DNA of 64,000 nt from Comamonas kerstersii. GTDB lineage: Bacteria; Pseudomonadota; Gammaproteobacteria; Burkholderiales; Burkholderiaceae_C. The position numbers and the translations under genes were made by a program. The notes below the pieces were generated by a model. It was not told the origin of the DNA, ran no database searches, and was given only the letters and a program-made list of their open reading frames with translations. The stretch lies in NCBI RefSeq assembly GCF_008801935.1, contig NZ_VZOT01000004.1, positions 124,001-188,000 of the forward strand. The letters are read 5' to 3'. How positions within the stretch are numbered: position 1 is the stretch's first letter; each line of letters opens with the position of its first letter. Below are positions 7,168 through 16,375 of the stretch, one piece after another.

Positions 7168-8952
7168 TTAGTAAGCGCCGGAGTTGCGCACGCCAGACGA
7201 AGGCACGTCCACGCCCAGAATGGCAGCGGCTACGGCTTCCCCCACCTTGATGCCATCCACACCGGCCGACAGAATGCCGCCTGCGTAGCTGGCACCTTCC
7301 CCGGCGGGGTACAGGCCGCGCGTATTCACGCTCTGGAAGTTGGCATCACGCGCAATCTTCACAGGCGATGAGGTACGCGTTTCCACGCCCGTGAGCACGG
7401 CATCGTGCATGTCGTAGCCGCGAATCTTCTTGCCAAAGGCAGGCAGGGCTTCGCACATGGCTTCGATCGCAAACGTGGGCAGTGCCTGGTGCAGGTCGCC
7501 CCAGGTAATGCCGGGCTTGTAGGAAGGTGGCACGCCACCTACGTCTTGCGAAGGCTTGCCCTTGATAAAGTCGCCCACCAGCTGGCCCGGCGCGTTGTAG
7601 TTGCGCCCGCCCAGCACATAGGCCTTGGATTCGAGTTGGCGCTGGAACACGATGCCTGACAGGGGGTGGTACTGGCCTGCGGGCTGGTGCTCTACGCCAA
7701 AGGTCTTGCCGTCAAAGGCCCAGGCAAAGGATTCGGCATCCTGTGGGTAGTCCGAGGGCTCAATCGCGCAGACCATGCCCGCATTGGCGTTGCGCTCGGC
7801 GCGCGAATACTGGCTCATGCCATTGGTGACCACGCGCTCAGGCTCGCTGGTGGCCGCGACCACGGTGCCGCCGGGGCACATACAGAAGCTATAGACCGCA
7901 CGGCCATTCTTGGCGTGGTGCACCAGCTTGTAGTCGGCCGCGCCCAGCAGGGGGTGGCCTGCATTTTTGCCCCAGCGTGCCTTGTCAATCACGCTCTGGG
8001 GGTGCTCGATACGAAAGCCCACGGAGAAAGGCTTGGCCTCCATGTAGACACCGCGCTCATAGAACATGGTAAAGGTGTCGCGTGAGCTGTGGCCCAGCGC
8101 CATCACCACATGATCGGTCTGCAGCGTATAGCTTTCGCCCGTGGCTTGCTTCAAAATTTGTAGTGCCGTGACGTGGCGGTCATCGCCTTCACCTTCGATG
8201 GTGATGTCGGTCACGCGCTCTTCAAAGCGGATTTCGCCGCCCAGACGGCGGATTTCTTCGCGAATGCCTTCCACCAGTTTCACCAGTTTGAAGGTGCCGA
8301 TGTGGGGGTGGGCGGCATACATGATCTCGGGCGGTGCGCCATAGGTGACGAACTCGGTCAGCACTTTGCGGCCCAGATGGCGTGGGTCCTTGATCTGGCT
8401 GTAGAGCTTGCCGTCAGAGAAAGTGCCTGCGCCGCCTTCGCCAAACTGCACGTTGGACTCAGGCGTCAGCTCGCGCTTGCGCCACAGACGCCAGGTGTCC
8501 TTGGTGCGCTCGCGCACGGTCTTGCCGCGTTCCAGCACGATGGGCTTGAAGCCCATCTGCGCCAGCACCAGCGCAGCAAACATGCCGCAGGGGCCAAAGC
8601 CTACGACCACGGGGCGGTGCTTGAGGTCTGCGGGGGCATGACCCACAGGCTTCCACGTCATATCGGGCGTGGGGTTCACATGGGGGTGCTCGGCAAACTG
8701 GGCCAGCAGCGCGGCTTCCTGTGCGGGGTCTGCCAGTGTGATGTCGATGATGTAGACGGCCAGCAGTTCGGCCTTGTTGCGCGCATCAAAGCTGCGCTTG
8801 TGCACGGTGAGCTGGGCGATGGCCTCAGGTGCAATCCCCAGCCGTGCTGCGGCCTGGGCACGCAGCTGGGCTTCGGGATGGTATTCGGTGTGGTTCTCGG
8901 GGTGGTATGAAACGACCGAGAGAGGGACTTTGAGTTCTGCAATACGAATCAT
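7168..8952 (-). CDS. FAD-dependent dehydrogenase of the COG2509 type
   Basis: A 594-residue flavoprotein of unknown physiological substrate. After an N-terminal region of about 110 residues comes the dinucleotide-binding motif GFGPCGMFAAL (118-128), then a GEGGAGTFSDGKLYS segment and a C-terminal GEGASYAGGILSAGVDG FAD-contact motif, all typical of this family. The ATG at 8952 was chosen; an in-frame TTG at 8973 would add seven residues without support. It may form a two-gene unit with the downstream YhhQ-like transporter. The family name stops at "dehydrogenase"; no reaction can be assigned. Confidence 0.85.
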   Translation of the reverse strand: MIRIAELKVPLSVVSYHPENHTEYHPEAQLRAQAAARLGIAPEAIAQLTVHKRSFDARNKAELLAVYIIDITLADPAQEAALLAQFAEHPHVNPTPDMTWKPVGHAPADLKHRPVVVGFGPCGMFAALVLAQMGFKPIVLERGKTVRERTKDTWRLWRKRELTPESNVQFGEGGAGTFSDGKLYSQIKDPRHLGRKVLTEFVTYGAPPEIMYAAHPHIGTFKLVKLVEGIREEIRRLGGEIRFEERVTDITIEGEGDDRHVTALQILKQATGESYTLQTDHVVMALGHSSRDTFTMFYERGVYMEAKPFSVGFRIEHPQSVIDKARWGKNAGHPLLGAADYKLVHHAKNGRAVYSFCMCPGGTVVAATSEPERVVTNGMSQYSRAERNANAGMVCAIEPSDYPQDAESFAWAFDGKTFGVEHQPAGQYHPLSGIVFQRQLESKAYVLGGRNYNAPGQLVGDFIKGKPSQDVGGVPPSYKPGITWGDLHQALPTFAIEAMCEALPAFGKKIRGYDMHDAVLTGVETRTSSPVKIARDANFQSVNTRGLYPAGEGASYAGGILSAGVDGIKVGEAVAAAILGVDVPSSGVRNSGAY

Positions 8953-9049
8953 GGGCTTGTACCTATCAAGCAAGAGATGCGCATCGTAGCGCCAAGTGTT
9001 TGGCCTTGTCGCAGGCTCTGAATGTGCGCTTCACAGACAATCAGCGCCT

Positions 9050-10126
9050 ATGGATACCGCCCGTCTGCCCGTTTTTTCCACCCAGTTATTGATTTGTCCT
9101 GCACAGCCTGATGTACCCCTGAGTGCGGCGCAGCAGGCATTCAACCGCTTACTGGAGCAGCTCGATGCTGCCCGCACCCAGTGGCAGGCTTGGCAGGACG
9201 CCACGCAGGAAGTGCACACGCGCTATGCGCAGCAGGTGCGCCCGCTGATGCAGCAGCTGTGGCAGGCACAGGCGGCACTGGCGCAGTGGCTGGACAGCTG
9301 CTCGGGCCAGGCCATGAGCAAGCTCGATCGCCAGACCCTGCAGCACATGATTGTGCAGCTGAGCGAAGACGGGGCGCAGCAGGCCAGCGGGGTAGTTGGC
9401 GCGACACTGGCCGAGCTGCATGCCCGCTATGCACCTGCGCAGCAGGCAGAACCAGAGCCAGCCGAAGAAGTGGCAGCGCAGACGGTTGCGCACAACGCCG
9501 CGCCTGAGATCGACTGGAACGATGCAGATGCCGTGGCCGCCTATGTGGAGGCGCAGACCCAGGCTGCACAGCGACAGGCGCAGCGCGCACGGGCCGCACA
9601 CCAGCAGCAACGTCAGCGCCAGCAAGCACAGCGCAAGGCGCAGGCTGCGCAGCAGGAGGCCAAGCCTTCGGTCAAGGCGGTCTACCGCAAGCTGGCCAGC
9701 AGCCTGCACCCGGACCGGGAGCAAGACCCGAAAGCCCGCGCACGCAAAACCGCGCTGATGCAGCGTGTGAATCAGGCCTACGAGGCCGATGATTTGTTGG
9801 CCCTGCTGGAGCTGCAATGGGAGGTCGAGCTGCTGGATGCTAAGCGCATGGTGCAGTTGCAGGACGCCCACTTGCAGCGCTACAGCCTGGTGCTGCAGGA
9901 GCAATTGCAGCAGCTGCTGCAGGCCACACGAGATGCACAGGCCGAGCTGGCCCAGATGCTGGGCCTGAACCCGCAGCTGCGCCATGCGCCGCACAAAATG
10001 CCCAAGCTGCTGCGCCAGTATGTGCAAAGCCTGCAGCAGCAGGTGGCGCAGCTACAGCATGCCACCGTGCATTTGCAGCGCCAGCCAGATGCGCTGGTGG
10101 ACTGGCTGCGCGCACAGCGCGCATAG
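9050..10126 (+). CDS. J-domain protein with long Gln/Ala-rich coiled coils
   Basis: A 358-residue protein in which a short J-domain core sits in the middle-to-C-terminal half: the VYRKLASSLHPDREQDP segment carries the HPD tripeptide at 220-222, which stimulates Hsp70 ATPase. It is preceded by a basic Gln/Arg/Ala helix (about 172-205) and flanked by predicted coiled coils at about 25-100 and 260-340. It is not DnaJ: there is no G/F region and no zinc fingers. It is likely a specialised DnaK co-chaperone with an unknown client. The ATG at 9050 was chosen over an upstream in-frame start at 8996 that adds a non-conserved stretch. It converges on sbcC with a 5-bp gap. Confidence 0.7.
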   Translation: MDTARLPVFSTQLLICPAQPDVPLSAAQQAFNRLLEQLDAARTQWQAWQDATQEVHTRYAQQVRPLMQQLWQAQAALAQWLDSCSGQAMSKLDRQTLQHMIVQLSEDGAQQASGVVGATLAELHARYAPAQQAEPEPAEEVAAQTVAHNAAPEIDWNDADAVAAYVEAQTQAAQRQAQRARAAHQQQRQRQQAQRKAQAAQQEAKPSVKAVYRKLASSLHPDREQDPKARARKTALMQRVNQAYEADDLLALLELQWEVELLDAKRMVQLQDAHLQRYSLVLQEQLQQLLQATRDAQAELAQMLGLNPQLRHAPHKMPKLLRQYVQSLQQQVAQLQHATVHLQRQPDALVDWLRAQRA

Positions 10127-10131
10127 CTGGG

Positions 10132-13100
10132 TTAATACGTCAGGGTGGAATAGCCCACACCGCCCGCCTTGCTCACGCGGATTTGCACGGGAATGCGCTC
10201 CTTGAGGGCTTCCACGTGGCTGATGATGCCAATCATCTTGCCGCTGGCGTTCAGGGCATCGAGGGCGCTGAGGGCCGTCTCCAGCGTGTCGCCATCCAGT
10301 GTGCCAAAACCTTCGTCGAGGAAGAGCGAATCAATAGACACCTTGTGGCTGACCAGATCCGACAGGGCCAGCGCCAGTGCCAGACTCACGAGGAAGGATT
10401 CACCGCCTGAGAGTGTGCGCGTGTCGCGTGCCACATCGCCCTGCCAGCCATCCACAATGTCCAGTTCCAGCTCGCCCGTGGTTTTGCGGCGCAGGCTGTA
10501 GCGGCCATGCAGGCGCTGCAGATGCCGGTTGGCCAGGTGCAGCAGGTGGTCCAGCGTCAGACCCTGCGCAAACCTGCGGAATTTGTCGCCCTTGGCAGAG
10601 CCAATCAGGGCATCCAGCCGCTGCCAGACGTCGCAGTCCTGCTGCGCACGTTCGATGGCTTGCAGCAAGGCCTGCTGTTGCTCGCGCAGCTGGGCGTCCG
10701 CTTCAAGGCGTGCCAGGTTAGCGCCCAGCTGTGTGTTGTGTTGATCGCGCTGGTTCTGCACATCGGCCATGTGTGCCTGAATGGCATCCGGTGCTTCTTC
10801 GCTCAATGCCTGTTGCTGTAGTTCAGCCAGACGCTGCTGGGCCGCGTTCCACAGCGCATGGCTGCGCTGCACTTCGCCATGCAGCTGCTCGTGCAGGCGC
10901 TGCAGACGTAGCAGCTCGGCTTCAGGCAGCAGTGCGGCAAGGAAGTCCTGCTCTGTGGCGAAAGGGCTGGCCTGTAGGGCCTGCTGCCAGTCGGCTTGCG
11001 CAGCCTGCAGGTCTTGCTGCAGTTGATGCAAGGTCGCTTCCGCCTGGCGCAGTTGGCCTTGCTGGCTGTGCTGTTGCTGGCGGCAGTGTTCCAGTTGTTG
11101 CACGCAGCTTTCCAGATCCGCTGGCAGTTGGGCATTGCGTCCAGGCAGGGCATCGGGCGCAAGGCCCAGCGCTGCACATTGCTGCTGCCAGTGCTCGGCG
11201 GTGGACGCAGCCTGTGTGTGCTGGTGGTGCAGGCTGTCCAGCGTGCGCGCCAGTGCCTGGAGTTGTTGCTGGCGCTGCTGCCAGCTGTGCCACTCCTGCT
11301 GGCGGGCCTGCAGCCAGTTCTGCATGTCGGCGGCCTCGGGCAAGGCATAACCCTGTGCCTTGAGACTGTCTGACAGGGCTTGTTGCTGTGCCTGCATGTC
11401 CTGCTGCAGCGTCTGTAACTCGGTCTGGGCCTGTTGCAGTTGCTGTACGCGCTCGTGCAGTTGCTGTTCGGTCAGCGCGAGGGTGTGGGCGCAGTCCTTG
11501 TGCTGCTGCTCGGCCTGCTGCAGGGCTTGCTGGGTTTGCTGCAGCTGCTGCTCGGCGGCATCGGCAGCTTGCAGCTGTTGGTGCAGCTGTTCGGTGGCTT
11601 GCTGGGCTTGCCGGTACTGTGCTTCCAGCGCCTGCGCCGAGGTTTCGGCGGCGGCGGTGCTGGCCGTCAAAACTTCCCAGCGCTGCTGCCATTGCGCCAG
11701 CTGCTGCTCAGCGGCTTGCAGCTGGGTGTTCCGCTCTGTCTGCTGGGCGTGGACGGCGGCCAGCTCGGCGCTGACCGTTTCACCCTGGCGCTGTACGGCA
11801 TCGCGCTCGGCTTCTGCCTGCTGCAGGGCCTGCTGTGTGGCGGAGACATCCAGCGCCGCATAGCGCGCAATGGCCGGGTGTTCCTGAGAGCCGCACAGCG
11901 GGCAGGCTTCGCTGGGCTGCAGCGCATGGCGGTACTGCTCCAGACTCTGGATGCGTTGCTCCTGTAGCAGCAGGGTCTGCTTGTCCTGCACTTTTTCCTG
12001 CAGGGCCTTGTATTGCGTACGTAGCTGGTGGCGCTGCGCTTCCAGTTGCACGATGCGCTGCGCAATGTCCTGCAGGGCCAGCGCATGCTGCTGGCGTTGC
12101 ACTTCCATGGCACTGCGCTGCGCGGCATGGTCGCGCAGCTGCTGCCTGTGCTGTGCCGTTTCCAGTGCGATCTGCCAGCGCTGGCGCAGGGCTTGCAGGC
12201 TGCTTTCCGCACCCAGTTGCTGCTGCAACGCCTTTGTAGCCCGTGCGTGCTGCTGCTGTGCGGTCTGCACGGCTTGCGCGGCCTGTGTGCAGGCTGTCTG
12301 CTGCTGGCCGCGCTGTTGTTGCAGGCGTTCAGCAGCGTGCTTGAGCTCAGCGATATGGCGGTTGTGGGCTGCCAGCTTGCCTTGGTCTTGCTGCAGTTGC
12401 TCCAGCTTGGAGCGCCAGCCGCTCAGCGCTTCGCCCAGCTGTGCATAGGGGGCATGTTGCTGCAGCCAGTCTTGCCATTCGGATTGCTGTTGCTGGGTTT
12501 GCGCGAGTGCTTGCTCAACCTGCTGCAGCGCATGGGTACTCAGCGTACGGGCCTGCAGGTGCAGCAGCTCCAGCGCCTGCTGTGTCTGCTGCAGGCTGCG
12601 CTGCAGTTGCTGGTGCTCGGCGCTGGCCTGTGTGTGTTGCTGCTGCAGGCGCTGGCAGTGGGCATGGCGTGGCGCAATGGCCTGGGCGGGGGCATGGGCC
12701 TGCAGACGCTGCAACTCGGCACTGGCGTTGTACAAGGCTTGCTGGGCTGCGGCATGGGCTTGCTCCGCACGCGTGACTTCCTCAGCCGTGCTGGTGGTCT
12801 GTGCTTGCCATTGCGCAATGGTGTGCAGTTGGCGCAGCTGTTCCTGTAATTGCTGCAATGTGCTGCGCAGGGTGTCGGACTGGGTTTGCAGCGCTTCGCG
12901 TGTGGTGGCGTCCAGCGGCTGCATGCCTTGCAGCAGGGCTTGCTGCTTTTCCAGCTGCTGGCGGGCTTCGCGGGCACGCTCAAACACAGCTTGAGAGATC
13001 TGGCCGTAGACCTCGGTGCCGGTCAGCTCTTCGAGCAGCTCGGCACGCTCGTTGGCGTTGGCGTTCAGAAAAGCCGCAAAACCGCCTTGCGCCAGCAGCA

Positions 13101-13563
13101 TGGACTTGGTGAATCGTCCAAAGTCCAGGCCCGTGAGGCCGACGATGCGCTTGAGCTTGTCATTGCTGTGGGTGGTGAGAATTGCTCCTTCACCCGTGGC
13201 TGGGTCAATGTGTGCCAGCTCTACCTTGGGTGGCTGCAGTGCGCCATGGACCTTGTCACGCGCACGGCGCTGGCTCCAGAAGGCACGGTAGGTCTGGCCT
13301 TTGACGGAAAAAGTCACCTCGGCCATGCAGCCGGCCGTGTGGCGCGTCATCAAATCGTTGTTGCTGCCACCAATGCTGCTCAGGCGCGGGGTCTGGTGGT
13401 ACAGGGCCAGGCAGATGGCATCGAGCAGGGTGGACTTGCCAGCCCCCGTCGGCCCGGTGATGGCAAACAGGCTGTTGTCGGCAAAGGGCGGCTGGCTGAA
13501 GTCAATGGCAAATTCGCCTTTGAGGGCGTTGAGGTTTTTCAGGCGCAGGCTCAGGATTTTCAT
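10132..13563 (-). CDS. sbcC: SbcC, ATPase subunit of the SbcCD nuclease
   Basis: SMC/Rad50-like ATPase that, with SbcD, cuts hairpin and protein-blocked DNA ends. In 1143 residues it shows Walker A GPTGAGKST (37-45), a zinc-hook CPLCG near residue 554, the signature LSGGESF near 1056 and Walker B FLDEGFGTLD near 1081, so all catalytic parts are present. The two coiled-coil arms are extremely rich in Gln, Ala and His, with repeated QQ and LQQ units and relatively few Lys and Glu. It starts 4 bp inside sbcD (ATGA overlap), indicating coupling, and converges with the J-domain gene. Confidence 0.96.
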   Translation of the reverse strand: MKILSLRLKNLNALKGEFAIDFSQPPFADNSLFAITGPTGAGKSTLLDAICLALYHQTPRLSSIGGSNNDLMTRHTAGCMAEVTFSVKGQTYRAFWSQRRARDKVHGALQPPKVELAHIDPATGEGAILTTHSNDKLKRIVGLTGLDFGRFTKSMLLAQGGFAAFLNANANERAELLEELTGTEVYGQISQAVFERAREARQQLEKQQALLQGMQPLDATTREALQTQSDTLRSTLQQLQEQLRQLHTIAQWQAQTTSTAEEVTRAEQAHAAAQQALYNASAELQRLQAHAPAQAIAPRHAHCQRLQQQHTQASAEHQQLQRSLQQTQQALELLHLQARTLSTHALQQVEQALAQTQQQQSEWQDWLQQHAPYAQLGEALSGWRSKLEQLQQDQGKLAAHNRHIAELKHAAERLQQQRGQQQTACTQAAQAVQTAQQQHARATKALQQQLGAESSLQALRQRWQIALETAQHRQQLRDHAAQRSAMEVQRQQHALALQDIAQRIVQLEAQRHQLRTQYKALQEKVQDKQTLLLQEQRIQSLEQYRHALQPSEACPLCGSQEHPAIARYAALDVSATQQALQQAEAERDAVQRQGETVSAELAAVHAQQTERNTQLQAAEQQLAQWQQRWEVLTASTAAAETSAQALEAQYRQAQQATEQLHQQLQAADAAEQQLQQTQQALQQAEQQHKDCAHTLALTEQQLHERVQQLQQAQTELQTLQQDMQAQQQALSDSLKAQGYALPEAADMQNWLQARQQEWHSWQQRQQQLQALARTLDSLHHQHTQAASTAEHWQQQCAALGLAPDALPGRNAQLPADLESCVQQLEHCRQQQHSQQGQLRQAEATLHQLQQDLQAAQADWQQALQASPFATEQDFLAALLPEAELLRLQRLHEQLHGEVQRSHALWNAAQQRLAELQQQALSEEAPDAIQAHMADVQNQRDQHNTQLGANLARLEADAQLREQQQALLQAIERAQQDCDVWQRLDALIGSAKGDKFRRFAQGLTLDHLLHLANRHLQRLHGRYSLRRKTTGELELDIVDGWQGDVARDTRTLSGGESFLVSLALALALSDLVSHKVSIDSLFLDEGFGTLDGDTLETALSALDALNASGKMIGIISHVEALKERIPVQIRVSKAGGVGYSTLTY

Positions 13564-14801
13564 GCGGCCTCTCCAGTAGTGATGCTGCGCAGCACGTGCT
13601 CATAGCGCTGCTGCAGCGCGGTCTGCAGCTCGGGCGCCAGGCTTTCCTGCGCCAGCCTGCGTGCAAACACGTCCTGCGGCGTGAGTTCCTGCAGCGATTC
13701 GCTGGGCTCGCCCAACAGCTGGGCGGTGGCTGTGCCGCGCTGGCGCTTGGTGCGCAGCACTTCCACGGGTAAGTCCTCCGTCATGCTGGCAATGCGTGCG
13801 GCCAGATCGGGCAGGTAGTCGTCTTCCTGCACCGTCACTTCCACCCAGGCGGGGTGCTCGGTGCTAACGCCTTCACGGGCAGCGATTTCCTTGAGGGCAG
13901 CAGGCAAGCTGGTCAGATTGCCGGAGACCGAGGCCAGTACCTGAACCACCGGCGTGGACAGGGGCGTGACGCTGTGCAGGCCTTGTGCGTGGAGATCCAC
14001 CAGCAGCACTTCCTTGGTCTGTCTGGCTTCGTCGAAGCCCAGTGCAATGGGTGAGCCGCAGTAGCGAATGTGTTCCAGCCCACCGACTTTTTGTGGCTTG
14101 TGGATATGGCCGAGCGCAATGTAATCAGCGGGGGGGAAGGCGCTGGTCGGGAACGCTTCTAGTGCACCCACATAAATTTCGCGCACGGATTCATTGCTGC
14201 TGGCACCCACGGTGGTCAGGTGCCCGGTGGCAACAATGGGCACTTGCACGCCATGGGCCTGCTGCAGTGCGGTCTGCTGGGCCTGTGCGGCGGCAAACAC
14301 GCGGGCATAGGTGTCGGCAATGGCGGTTTGCAGGCTGCGCTGCTTGTCTTCGGCGCTTTGCCCCGCCTGGCTGGTGAGTACATCGCGTGGGCGGATAAAG
14401 GGCAGGGCGCAGACAATGCAGCCGGGTTGCGCGCTGCCACGCTGGGGCAGGGTGACCACGTGCTGGCTAGCCTCACCCGTCGCAGCAATCACTGTGGTGT
14501 TCAGGTGGTGCATCAGCGGCAGGCTTTCGCTGAGCACGCTGACGGAGTCATGGTTGCCGCCCAGCAGCAGCAAGGCCACGCCCTGGCGGTGCAGCTCGGC
14601 AATCAGGCGGTAGTACAGCGCACGGGCGTAGCTGGGCGGGGTGCCGGTGTCGAAAATGTCACCCGCAATCAGCACGGCATCCACCGCGTGCTGCTGCACC
14701 TGTTCGAGCAGCCAGTCAATCAGCAGCGCGTGCTCGCGCTCGCGGCTGTGGTTCATGAAGTTCTGGCCCAGGTGCCAGTCAGAGGTGTGAAGAATGCGCA
14801 T
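13560..14801 (-). CDS. sbcD: SbcD, nuclease subunit of SbcCD
   Basis: Mre11-like Mn-dependent phosphoesterase of 413 residues. Metal-binding motifs are D8 and H10 in SDWHLGQ, D48 in AGDIFDTG, N83-H84 in GGNHDS and a later GHIHKPQ, all intact. It pairs with SbcC for double-strand-end processing and palindrome cleavage. It is the first gene of the sbcDC operon and overlaps sbcC by 4 bp. Upstream there are 80 bp before the repeat/chemoreceptor region; no convincing Shine-Dalgarno site precedes the ATG. Confidence 0.96.
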   Translation of the reverse strand: MRILHTSDWHLGQNFMNHSREREHALLIDWLLEQVQQHAVDAVLIAGDIFDTGTPPSYARALYYRLIAELHRQGVALLLLGGNHDSVSVLSESLPLMHHLNTTVIAATGEASQHVVTLPQRGSAQPGCIVCALPFIRPRDVLTSQAGQSAEDKQRSLQTAIADTYARVFAAAQAQQTALQQAHGVQVPIVATGHLTTVGASSNESVREIYVGALEAFPTSAFPPADYIALGHIHKPQKVGGLEHIRYCGSPIALGFDEARQTKEVLLVDLHAQGLHSVTPLSTPVVQVLASVSGNLTSLPAALKEIAAREGVSTEHPAWVEVTVQEDDYLPDLAARIASMTEDLPVEVLRTKRQRGTATAQLLGEPSESLQELTPQDVFARRLAQESLAPELQTALQQRYEHVLRSITTGEAA

Positions 14802-14889
14802 GCGGTAGCAAGGAGAAAAGACAAAGCAGACAGCATGTGGATGCTATCAATGCCGCAGTGGCTGTGCGGCGGTGCTTGAAAAATAAGAG

Positions 14890-14974
14890 CTTCCAGCGCT
14901 TGATAGTGCTTGGATTCAAATTGAAAAGCATCTGAAATCCTTGCAATACAAGCGCTGGCAGCTATGAAAAGTAG
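14890..14974. repeat. Dispersed palindromic repeat, copy A
   Basis: Outer arms AGCTTCCAGCGCTTG and CAAGCGCTGGCAGCT enclose a GAAAAGCATCTGAAATCC core that is shared with copies B and D. It lies in the gap between sbcD and the broken chemoreceptor gene. A further partial unit, GTAGCGCTTTCAGAG, sits just beyond it. Confidence 0.75.
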
Positions 14975-14982
14975 TAGCGCTT

Positions 14983-16248
14983 TCAGAGCCTGAAGATGTC
15001 CAGCGTGCGGCGCAGAATGCCTGCGTGGGCATCCATGTGGTGGGCCGACTGGGCAGAGACCTCTGCCAACTGTGCATTGTCCTGGGTGACGGTGTCCAGG
15101 TCATGGAGCGCATCGTTGACCTGGGCAATGCCCTGGCTTTGCGCGTCCGCTGCCGTGGTCACGTCCTGCAGCAGCTGGCTGACGTCGGTGACTGAGGCCA
15201 CCACCTGCTGGATGGTCTGGCTGGCCTGCTGCATATGGCGTGCGCTTTGCTCGATCTGGCCGCTGGTGGTGGCAATCAGCTGGCGGATTTCTCCGGCCGC
15301 CTGCGCACTGCGCTGGGCTAGGGCACGCACTTCACCGGCCACCACGGCAAAGCCACGGCCCTGCTCGCCAGCACGCGCTGCTTCCACGGAGGCATTGAGC
15401 GCGAGGATGTTGGTCTGGAAGGCAATGCTTTCAATGGTGGCAATGATCTGCCCCATCTGCTGTGAAGACTGGTACATGGTCTGCACCAGCGCGCTGACTT
15501 CCTCCATGGCGGTGCCGCCCTGCTGGGCCAGGCTGGAAAAGCCGTCAATCTCATGCCGGGCATCCCCCACCACAGCGCGCAAGTTGATCTGCACCTGCTT
15601 GAGCCGCTCCAGCAGAAAGCCCATGGGGTGTCGCCCCTGGTAGGCGGGCAGCGCACCATCGAGCTTGCAGCCTGCAATATCGCTGCACAGCGACACGGCG
15701 GCCTCAAAAGGCTGGGTAATGCGCAGATGCTGGCGGTACAGCACCAGGCCCGTCAGCGCCGCCAGCAGCATGGCTTGCAGGCCTATCTGCCAGCCCTGCG
15801 TGCCCTGGCGGAATCAGGCGTACAGCGCAGTGGCAGCGCGCACTTCGCCGTCTGTAGGCTTGACACGCACCCAGTAGTAGCGCCCGTCCTTGCGCAGGTG
15901 CTTGACCAGCCCGATCCAGGTGCGGCCATGGCCGATGGTGGCCCCCATGTCCTTGAAGGCTTCGGCAGGCATGTCGGGGTGGCGCACGATGTTGTGCGGC
16001 TGGCCCATGAGCTCATCCATGCTGTAGCCGCTGACGTGGCAGAAGGCAGCGTTGCAGTGGGTGATACGGCCCGTGCGGTCCGTGGTGGACATGAGCAGTT
16101 CGTGCTCAGGGAAGACAAATGCCTCATCGCGCACGGCGATGCTGCGCTGTGCGGGTTCAAACACCGGAGGGGGTGGAGGTGGTGTCTGAATTCTGGGCGA
16201 TGTGCGGCGCTGTGTGATGGCGTCAGATCGCGAAGCCGTAACCTGCAT
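14983..16248 (-). pseudogene. Aer-like PAS chemoreceptor interrupted by an in-frame TGA
   Basis: The frame starts at ATG 16248 behind an excellent AAGGAGG site. It encodes a PAS sensor half (144 residues, NAAFCHVSGYSMDELMGQPH region), then meets TGA at 15814-15816. The same frame continues without a shift through a transmembrane segment and a complete methyl-accepting signalling domain (hairpin tip [21 protein letters not shown]) to a stop at 14983. The total is 421 codons, the normal size for this HAMP-poor Aer-type receptor. One substitution, for example CGA (Arg) to TGA, would explain it. The two halves cannot signal as one protein unless the stop is suppressed. A sequencing error is the main alternative. 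Confidence 0.8.
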
Positions 16249-16316
16249 GGAGCCTCCTTCATGCTGCGTTTTTTCAGGTCAAAAACGCTGACATGCTAGG
16301 TAGACCCTGTCTCAAA

Positions 16317-16349
16317 GCAGGCACCGCTCATCACATGAACGGTGCCTGC
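16317..16349 (-). terminator. Hairpin terminator after the ABC exporter
   Basis: A perfect 10-bp stem (GCAGGCACCG and complement) with a 13-nt loop, 27 bp past the minus-strand ABC gene stop. Only a short CTTTG follows, so it is a weak intrinsic terminator or an RNA-stabilising stem. Confidence 0.5.
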
Positions 16350-16375
16350 ATGGCAGCTTGTTTTAGAGCAAGCAG

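Noticed and set aside
10183-13605. Several long plus-strand frames opposite sbcC, rich in Leu/Cys/Ala
   Set aside because: They mirror the CAG/CTG-rich codons of sbcC; sbcC has all catalytic motifs and the operon context.
15814-15816. TGA in the chemoreceptor read as selenocysteine or programmed recoding
   Set aside because: There is no reason for Sec in this receptor family and I see no SECIS-like hairpin directly after it. A nonsense mutation is simpler.
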